A DNA stretch of 64,000 nt. Source: Simiduia agarivorans SA1 = DSM 21679. Lineage in GTDB: Bacteria > Pseudomonadota > Gammaproteobacteria > Pseudomonadales > Cellvibrionaceae. The notes under the pieces are model-generated. The model made no database searches. It saw only the letters and a program-made list of their open reading frames with translations, and was not told the origin of the DNA. The stretch spans positions 1,226,001-1,290,000 of the forward strand of contig NC_018868.3 in assembly GCF_000305785.2 (NCBI RefSeq), written 5' to 3'. A program made the position numbers and the translations under genes. Positions within the stretch are counted from its first letter, which is position 1. Each line of letters begins with the position of its first letter. Positions 58,087-64,000 of this stretch are shown here, piece by piece.

Positions 58087-58650
58087 CTAACGATCCCGTA
58101 TTGCTTCTGCATGGCGAATTTCTAAATAAATATCTTGATCACGAATAAAGTTTTTTGTATAGATATCCCTAAATTTATTTTTTATAATACCGACATCCGC
58201 TCCTACATTTTTTCGCGCAATAGAAACACTCCATGTCCACCCCCACTTGGATGCAGAGGTACCTTTTCCAAAGCTTTCCCACCGAGAAAATCCTTGAGCC
58301 GACAAGCCATTCCCATTAACTAACTGGTCGCCAAATGATGCTAGTATATCGTTTGTAGTTTGATACCAATCAGCCCTACCATCCTTTACTAACCTTTCTT
58401 TCTCACCATCTGACATTTCCGCCCACGTTCTTTCACTTGGAGTCCAAAAAGTTAGTATCAGCGAGTCCGTTGACTCCACAACATTTTCACCAAGAAGACC
58501 AGCCTGAACTACATTTTTTACTCCTCCAACAGTACATTTTTCCAAAGAAAATATTAGAACGGAAAGAATTAAAACAATGAGGGCTGACCATACGTTAACA
58601 GGTATTCTTTGCCCTACTAGCTCCATCATACTTGCATCTGAATCTGCCAT
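58087..58650 (-). CDS. Single-TM protein of unknown function
   Basis: This 187-residue protein has one membrane span (about 18-36) and a mostly soluble C-terminal part with several tryptophans (FWTPSERTWAEM and ASKWGWTWSVSIARKN). GGTGATTGA precedes the ATG. It ends about 85 bp before the deaminase start on the same strand, so the two may be cotranscribed. The N-terminal side is likely cytoplasmic and the bulk outside, but topology is not certain. I recognise no family. Confidence 0.6.
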   Translation of the reverse strand: MADSDASMMELVGQRIPVNVWSALIVLILSVLIFSLEKCTVGGVKNVVQAGLLGENVVESTDSLILTFWTPSERTWAEMSDGEKERLVKDGRADWYQTTNDILASFGDQLVNGNGLSAQGFSRWESFGKGTSASKWGWTWSVSIARKNVGADVGIIKNKFRDIYTKNFIRDQDIYLEIRHAEAIRDR

Positions 58651-58792
58651 TCAATCACCATTTTTCTCACTGACGAATAGTTAGCCATTAGCATTAGATG
58701 GCCTAAAACGGAAGAATTTAAATCTACGAACACCTCACTCCTCGATAGAGGTTAGGACCCAAACCGACAATAAACACCTAAAACACCTGAGC

Positions 58793-58981
58793 TCAAAATT
58801 GGAATCTATAAAAGAAATTTGTCACTACTACTAAAATATCGTGTTGAGCTAAAAATAAAGCAACATAAAATTCAAAAAAAATAAGAAATACAACACAAAT
58901 AATGAAAAATATCCCGACACTCCAAACAATTCCAAATAAAAAACCCACCACCCCAATTCCAATAAGAAATAAAACCTTCAA
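58793..58981 (-). CDS. Possible small membrane protein
   Basis: A 62-codon frame starting at a TTG encodes MKVLFLIGIGVVGFLFGIVW and more hydrophobic residues, two or three short spans in all, with AGGTAG upstream. It could be a genuine small membrane peptide or a chance frame in AT-rich DNA, which often reads as hydrophobic. It has no neighbour-based support. Confidence 0.35.
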   Translation of the reverse strand: MKVLFLIGIGVVGFLFGIVWSVGIFFIICVVFLIFFEFYVALFLAQHDILVVVTNFFYRFQF

Positions 58982-59021
58982 GCCGCTACCTAGCCCTCAC
59001 CCAATTCCAAACGCCAAAAAA

Positions 59022-59047
59022 CAAAAAAGGGCGCCAAAAGGCGCCCT
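59022..59047 (-). terminator. Rho-independent terminator of aceEF
   Basis: On the minus strand GGGCGCC pairs with GGCGCCC around four bases and is followed by a run of Ts (59022-59028 on the plus strand as As). It lies 30 bp after the aceF stop. Confidence 0.9.
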
Positions 59048-59076
59048 TCAATTTCGAACAGATGTCGCTTAAATCA

Positions 59077-60699
59077 TCACAACAGCAATTTCCGAATATC
59101 CCCGATCACCGCCGTAAGATAGGTAAAGAACCTACCTGCATCCCCACCATTAATCGCCCGGTGGTCATAGGACAAGCTCAGCGGCAACATGTTGCGCGGT
59201 TCAAACTCTTTACCATTCCACACCGGCTTCACCTGTGCGCGCGATACGCCCAGGATGGCAACCTCAGGTGTGTTGACGATGGGGGTAAACCCATTGCCAC
59301 CCATGGCACCCAGTGAAGAAATGGTAAAACAACCGCCCTGCATGTCGTTCGGCATCAGCTTGCCATCGCGCGCTTTCTTCGCGAGGGCGGTGGCTTCTTC
59401 TGCCAGTTCGTACAGGCCTTTTTTGTCTACGTCGCGGATCACGGGCACCATGAGGCCGTTGGGGGTATCAACCGCCATGCCGATGTGGACGTAATCTTTT
59501 TGTACGATGTGCTCGCCGTCGTGGTGCATGGACACATTAAAGCTTGGCTCCGCACGCAATGCTGCGGCGCAGGCTTTGAGCAGGAACGGCACGGGTGTGA
59601 GTTTTACGCCGCGCTTTTCTGCCTCTGCTTTCATGCTGTTGCGGAAGGCTTCGAGCTCGGTGATGTCGGCGTCGTCCCATTGGGTCACGTGCGGCACGTT
59701 GAGCCAGCTGCGCTGCATATTGGCGGCGGTGACCTTTTTGATTTTGCTCATTTTGACCATTTCAATCGGGCCAAACTTGGCAAAATCTACCGCCGGCACA
59801 GCCGGAATACCGGAGCCCACGCTGCCGGATTGCAGCTTGCCGGTTTGCACGTCCTGGATGATGGTTTTCACGTAAGAGCGAATATCATCTTTGGTCAGGC
59901 GATTGCGCGGGCCGCTGCCTTTGATTTTGGTCATGTCCACGCCAAGCTGGCGCGCCAATTTGCGCACAGCGGGGCCGGCGTATACGGAATCCACAAAACC
60001 GGGGACGGCTTCGTCGGCTGCAGATGTTGCTGCTGCCGTTGCTGGCGCAGCGGGTGCTGCCGTAGTGGCTGGCGCAGGTGCAGCGGCTGGAGCAGCCGCT
60101 GGCGCTGAAGCAACGGGCGCGGCTTTACCTTCCGCCACAATCACACCAATGACCGAACCGGCAGAGAGTTTGTCGCCTTCTTTCACGGTCAGGCTTTTGA
60201 TGGTGCCGGCAAATTCTGCGGGCACTTCCATGGAGGCCTTATCGGTTTCCAGCACCACCAGTGAATCGCCTTCAGCTACTGTGTCGCCTACAGCCACACA
60301 CACTTCAATCACGTCCACGTTTTCGCTGCCACCCAGATCCGGAATCACCAGGTCCCGGTCACCGGCGGGCGCTGCAGCGGCAACGGGTGCTGCCGCCACA
60401 GGCGCAGCTGCCTGAGCAGGCGCCGGTGCGGCTTCGGCTTTGGGCGCAGACGCACCGTTACCGGCCACAGCCACTACACCAATCACGGCACCCTGCGATA
60501 CCTTGGCGCCTTCTTTCAACGCAATGCTCACTACCTTGCCGGAGACAGGTGACGGCACTTCCATGCTCGCTTTGTCGGTTTCCAACACGATGAGTGAATC
60601 GCCTTCGCTCACTTCGTCGCCAACACTCACGCAGATTTCGATTACATCCACGTCTTCGGCGCCGCCAATGTCGGGCACCGCGATTGTTTCAATAGCCAA
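59077..60699 (-). CDS. aceF: Pyruvate dehydrogenase E2 component
   Basis: This 540-residue dihydrolipoyl acetyltransferase core transfers acetyl groups to CoA. It has two lipoyl domains with lipoylated lysines K43 and K154 (both in ETDKASMEV), joined by Ala/Pro linkers. A peripheral-subunit binding domain follows (GPAVRKLARQLGVDM, about 240-254). The catalytic domain ends with SYDHRAINGGDAGRF. E. coli has three lipoyl domains, so two is a common variant. It is 38 bp after aceE in the same operon. Confidence 0.96.
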   Translation of the reverse strand: MAIETIAVPDIGGAEDVDVIEICVSVGDEVSEGDSLIVLETDKASMEVPSPVSGKVVSIALKEGAKVSQGAVIGVVAVAGNGASAPKAEAAPAPAQAAAPVAAAPVAAAAPAGDRDLVIPDLGGSENVDVIEVCVAVGDTVAEGDSLVVLETDKASMEVPAEFAGTIKSLTVKEGDKLSAGSVIGVIVAEGKAAPVASAPAAAPAAAPAPATTAAPAAPATAAATSAADEAVPGFVDSVYAGPAVRKLARQLGVDMTKIKGSGPRNRLTKDDIRSYVKTIIQDVQTGKLQSGSVGSGIPAVPAVDFAKFGPIEMVKMSKIKKVTAANMQRSWLNVPHVTQWDDADITELEAFRNSMKAEAEKRGVKLTPVPFLLKACAAALRAEPSFNVSMHHDGEHIVQKDYVHIGMAVDTPNGLMVPVIRDVDKKGLYELAEEATALAKKARDGKLMPNDMQGGCFTISSLGAMGGNGFTPIVNTPEVAILGVSRAQVKPVWNGKEFEPRNMLPLSLSYDHRAINGGDAGRFFTYLTAVIGDIRKLLL

Positions 60700-60737
60700 G
60701 GTAAACTCCTTGTTTATCTATTAAACCCAATGAGCGC

Positions 60738-63401
60738 TTACACGCTCATGGGGTCTGCCTTTGCCGGGTCAATGCCAAATTTCTTAATGGCCTTGGTTAC
60801 GTCTGCCGCTTTGATTACGCCTTCATCGGCCAGCGCTTTGAGTGCAGCGATGGTGACGAAGTAGCGATCCACCTCAAAGAAGTGACGCAACTTGGCGCGC
60901 GTGTCGGAGCGGCCGAAGCCTTCCGTACCCAGGGCGATGTAAGTGTCGGCCGGGATAAAGGCGCGCAATTGCTCGGTGTAGGTTTTCATGTAATCGGTTG
61001 CGGCAATCACCGGGCCTTCCTGCTTTTCCAGGCACTCGGTAATGAACGCTTTACGCGGTTTTTTCGCTTCCGGGTTGAGCATGTTCCAGCGCGATACGCG
61101 CTGACCGTCGCGGGTCAGTTCGTTCACGGAAGTGAGGCTCCAGATATCGGATTCCACACCGTACTCGTCGCGCAGGATCACCGCCGCCGCTTCCACTTCA
61201 CGCAGAATCGTACCGGCACCCATAAGCTGAACGCGCATGCCTTTCTTGGGCGTTTTCTTGCCTTCGTTCAGCAGGTACATGCCTTTGATAATGCCTTCTT
61301 CGGCACCGGCGGGCATATCCGGATGAACGTAGTTTTCGTTCATGGTGGTGATGTAATAGAAGCAGTTTTCCTTGTCCTGGAACATGCGCTTCATGCCATC
61401 CTGCATGATCACCGCCAGCTCGTAGCTGTAGGTGGGGTCATAGGTTTTACAGTTGGGGATGGTGTTGGCCAGAATATGGCTGTGACCGTCCTGGTGCTGC
61501 AAACCTTCACCGTTGAGCGTGGTGCGGCCAGCGGTGGCACCAATCAGGAAGCCGCGCGCCTGGCTATCGCCCGCCGCCCATGCCAGGTCGCCAATACGCT
61601 GGAAACCGAACATGGAGTAGTAGATGTAGAAAGGAATCATCGGGCAGTGGCTGTTGCTGTACGCCGTCGCCGCTGCCAGCCAGGCCGCCATGGCGCCGGC
61701 TTCGTTAATGCCCTCTTCCAGAATCTGGCCTTTCTTGTCTTCCTTGTAGTACATGATCTGGTCGTGATCATGCGGCACGTACTTCTGCCCTTCCGAGGTA
61801 TAAATCCCCAGTTGGCGGAACATGCCTTCCATACCAAAGGTACGGGCCTCATCGGGCACGATGGGCACAACGCGCTCGCCGATGTTTTTATCTTTTACCA
61901 GCGTGGAAATGAAACGCACCCACGCCATGGTGGTGGAAATTTCACGCTCGCCGGTGCCTTTGAGTTGCGCCTTGAACGTTTCCAATGAAGGAATTTCCAG
62001 CGCATCAAAATCTGCCTGACGCGCCGGCAGGTAACCGCCCAGCGATTTGCGACGGGAATGCATGTACTGCATTTCCGGGCTGTCGGGTGCGGGCCGGTAG
62101 TAAGGCACGGTTTTCAGGTCGTCGTCGGAAATCGGAATACCGAAACGATCGCGGAAGCCTTTGAGCGATGCGATATCGAGCTTTTTCACCGAGTGAGTGA
62201 TGTTGGCGGCTTCGCCGGCTGCACCCAAACCATACCCTTTAACGGTTTGCGCCAGAATCACGGTGGGCTGACCTTTGTGCGCGACCGCTTCGGCATAGGC
62301 TGCGTACACTTTGTACGGGTCATGACCGCCACGGTTGAGCTTCATGATGTCGTCGTCAGACAGATCTTTCACCAGCTCCAACAGCTCCGGGTATTTACCG
62401 AAGAAATGCTCGCGGGTGTAAGCGCCGCCGTTGGCTTTGTAGTTCTGCAACTCGCCATCGCACACTTCGTCCATGCGCTTCTGCAACAGACCGGTGGTGT
62501 CTTTTTCCAGCAGCGCGTCCCAATGACGACCCCACACCACTTTGATCACGTTCCAGCCGGCACCGCGGAACACACCTTCCAGCTCCTGAATGATTTTGCC
62601 GTTACCGCGCACCGGACCATCCAGGCGCTGCAGGTTACAGTTAATCACGAAGATCAGGTTTTCCAGCTGCTCGCGGCCCGCCAGTGCGATGGCACCGAGG
62701 GATTCCGGCTCATCACATTCGCCGTCACCCAGGAAGGCCCACACTTTGCGATCGCCGCGCTTGACCAGATCGCGCGCTGACATGTAACGCATGACGTGCG
62801 CCTGATAAATCGCCTGCAGCGGGCCAAGACCCATGGAGACGGTGGGGAACTGCCAGTAATCGGGCATGAGCCACGGGTGCGGGTAAGAAGACAGGCCAGC
62901 ACCGTCCACTTCGCGACGGAAATTATCCAGCTGATCTTCAGAAATGCGCCCTTCCAGGAACGAGCGGGCATACATACCCGGCGCACTGTGGCCCTGGTAG
63001 TAAATCAGATCGCCCAGCTCTTCGCCGTCGTTGCCGCGGAAGAAATAGTTAAAGCCCACGTCGTACAGTGTCGCCGCGGAGCTGAAGGAAGAAATGTGGC
63101 CACCCAGGCCCTCGTCGTTGTCGTTGGCGCGCATCACCATGGCGAGCGCGTTCCAGCGGATCAACGAACGGATGCGGCGTTCCATAAACAGGTCGCCGGG
63201 CATGCGCTTTTCTTTCTTGGGTGGGATGGTATTGCGGTAGGGAGTGGTGATGGCAGCGGGCAGCTCAACGCCGGCCATGGTGGCCCGGTCGAACATCTGC
63301 TTCAGCAAAAAGGCCGCACGGCCATCGCCACCGTAACGAATTACCGCGTGTAGAGCATCGAGCCACTCTCGCGTTTCGAGGGCATCAATATCCTCTGTCA
63401 T
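60738..63401 (-). CDS. aceE: Pyruvate dehydrogenase E1 component
   Basis: This 887-residue homodimeric E1 decarboxylates pyruvate with thiamine diphosphate and acylates the lipoyl groups of AceF. The ThDP site is visible as GDGECDEPESLG followed by NLIFVINCNLQRLDGPV, and the start DIDALETREWLDALHAV is typical. It is full length. AAAGGAGAG lies 4 bp before the ATG. No lpd gene follows, so the E3 component must be encoded elsewhere or shared. The operon is aceE-aceF. Confidence 0.97.
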   Translation of the reverse strand: MTEDIDALETREWLDALHAVIRYGGDGRAAFLLKQMFDRATMAGVELPAAITTPYRNTIPPKKEKRMPGDLFMERRIRSLIRWNALAMVMRANDNDEGLGGHISSFSSAATLYDVGFNYFFRGNDGEELGDLIYYQGHSAPGMYARSFLEGRISEDQLDNFRREVDGAGLSSYPHPWLMPDYWQFPTVSMGLGPLQAIYQAHVMRYMSARDLVKRGDRKVWAFLGDGECDEPESLGAIALAGREQLENLIFVINCNLQRLDGPVRGNGKIIQELEGVFRGAGWNVIKVVWGRHWDALLEKDTTGLLQKRMDEVCDGELQNYKANGGAYTREHFFGKYPELLELVKDLSDDDIMKLNRGGHDPYKVYAAYAEAVAHKGQPTVILAQTVKGYGLGAAGEAANITHSVKKLDIASLKGFRDRFGIPISDDDLKTVPYYRPAPDSPEMQYMHSRRKSLGGYLPARQADFDALEIPSLETFKAQLKGTGEREISTTMAWVRFISTLVKDKNIGERVVPIVPDEARTFGMEGMFRQLGIYTSEGQKYVPHDHDQIMYYKEDKKGQILEEGINEAGAMAAWLAAATAYSNSHCPMIPFYIYYSMFGFQRIGDLAWAAGDSQARGFLIGATAGRTTLNGEGLQHQDGHSHILANTIPNCKTYDPTYSYELAVIMQDGMKRMFQDKENCFYYITTMNENYVHPDMPAGAEEGIIKGMYLLNEGKKTPKKGMRVQLMGAGTILREVEAAAVILRDEYGVESDIWSLTSVNELTRDGQRVSRWNMLNPEAKKPRKAFITECLEKQEGPVIAATDYMKTYTEQLRAFIPADTYIALGTEGFGRSDTRAKLRHFFEVDRYFVTIAALKALADEGVIKAADVTKAIKKFGIDPAKADPMSV

Positions 63402-63797
63402 TCAACTCTCCTTTCGCCGGCGACGCCGGTTGTAGTGTCTGTGTGAAATAAACATTCGAAAGAGTATAGAAGTGTCGCAATCATCGCTCAAAAAAACTGA
63501 TTGAGCCGACAATTGCGTCTTCCAGCATCATTCTTGTAGTTTTTTTACAAATTTAGGCGCCGCTTTTCAGCCACGCTCTGGAAGTGTGGTAGGCATAATA
63601 CGGAAATTCGGGCAAAAGTACACGTTTGGCGGCCCATATGGCAAAAAAAATTGCCAGAATGCCGTTTCTTAAGAAACGGTTTCATCTGTAATTTTTCTAC
63701 AGGATGTTGCGTGGTGCTACGGGATAGGTGGTTCAACGGATGGCCGCCCCGCCACTTCCACGGGGAATGCGAATGATTGGCCCGCGGCTCGAATGGC
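63402..63797. other. aceE upstream region
   Basis: About 396 bp between minus-strand genes. It should contain the aceEF promoter. It holds a perfect 18-bp palindrome and TTGTA/TACAA around a T run (63534-63550). I see no convincing PdhR box. A 63-codon frame at 63545-63736 is not supported. Confidence 0.45.
63662..63679. promoter_or_regulatory. Perfect 18-bp palindrome upstream of aceE
   Basis: CCGTTTCTTAAGAAACGG reads the same on both strands. It is about 260 bp upstream of aceE and 118 bp upstream of the M16 stop side, so it could be a dimeric regulator site. The factor is unknown. Confidence 0.45.
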
Positions 63798-64000
63798 TCA
63801 GGGCACTATAAACTGTGGGCCTTCGGCCTTGAAGGTGTCTACATCGGTGACTCTGGTCACCGGCTCGGTCTCACTGGCCACGGGCCGGGTGGCAAACAGG
63901 ATGCGGCGATCGGGATCGAACAACTGGTAGGCGTAGGTGCGCAGGGTCACCGCGTTCACTTCTTTGAGGGCATCCGCCAGCGCGTCGCGCCGGTAGAAAT
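63798..64000 (-). CDS. C-terminus of an M16-family peptidase
   Basis: The last 67 codons read FYRRDALADALKEVNAVTLR and on through YAYQLFDPDRRILFATRPV to GPQFIVP and TGA at 63798. The RDALADALKEVNAVTLRTY pattern and the closing beta strand resemble the terminal domain of pitrilysin/insulinase-type (M16) zinc peptidases. The gene continues beyond the right edge, so the zinc motif is not in view. Confidence 0.6.
   Translation of the reverse strand, partial: FYRRDALADALKEVNAVTLRTYAYQLFDPDRRILFATRPVASETEPVTRVTDVDTFKAEGPQFIVP

Larger units (their letters stand above)
58651..59076. other. Right edge of AT-rich island
   Basis: This gap holds the aceEF terminator and a weak 62-codon hydrophobic frame. 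Composition changes sharply here from AT-rich to GC-rich. No integrase, tRNA or clear direct repeat marks the boundary. Confidence 0.4.

Noticed and set aside
53040..59000. Integron cassette array, suggested by small genes all on one strand
   Set aside because: No attC-like sites (RYYYAAC/GTTRRRY pairs) were found after the genes and no integrase is visible. The gaps are too long for cassettes.
60882..61988. 368-codon frame antisense to aceE
   Set aside because: It is a shadow frame in a highly conserved gene, with no independent evidence.
63545..63736. 63-codon frame upstream of aceE
   Set aside because: It overlaps the palindrome and T-rich leader and shows no coding character.

Overview
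The window looks like the chromosome of a free-living marine gammaproteobacterium, most likely of the Cellvibrionales (Saccharophagus/Simiduia/Cellvibrio type). The reasons are a GC-rich coding style, pseudomonad-like gene order around arsC, wrbA and yihY and around pepA, holC and valS, a large TonB-dependent receptor, secreted carbohydrate-active-type proteins with Thr-Pro linkers, an LruC-domain protein and a complete napEFDABC set. The genus is an inference. No rRNA, tRNA or CRISPR array was seen.

Positions 1-12,500 are mostly housekeeping: a CheY-like receiver, a TlpA-type lipoprotein, YihY, ArsC, WrbA, DUF2069, SppA, an exported alpha/beta hydrolase with a beta-helix-like tail, Hda, DUF2066, PurM, PurN, DUF3108 and SlyD. 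Positions 12,698-17,183 hold the periplasmic nitrate reductase operon. It has overlapping genes, lacks napG/napH/napK, and ends in a perfect AT-rich hairpin shared with the convergent lptFG pair. Then come pepA, holC, an acidic disordered protein and valS.

Positions 25,500-51,300 are a mixed envelope and secretion region. It contains two paralogous eight-strand-type barrels flanking a TonB-dependent receptor and pilU, an S9 oligopeptidase lipoprotein, a secreted beta-helix protein with a poly-Thr-Pro linker, an amidohydrolase with an AraC regulator, a frameshifted pectinacetylesterase-like protein, a MITE-like element, a kinase-pseudokinase fusion, an LruC protein with a lipoprotein partner, and a NarL/DesK-type two-component system.

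Positions 51,688-59,000 are accessory. A BLUF photoreceptor is followed by a nonsense-interrupted REP-associated transposase with its repeats. Beyond it lies a strikingly AT-rich, sparsely coded island of about 6 kb with every gene on the minus strand. It holds an EVE-domain protein overlapping a two-TM protein, a protein with an internal duplication, a SLATT-like two-TM effector, a lipoprotein carrying a CDA-fold deaminase and two more membrane proteins. This is the best candidate for an undescribed (possibly defence or toxin) system.

The window closes with aceF and aceE (pyruvate dehydrogenase) and the C-terminus of an M16 peptidase.
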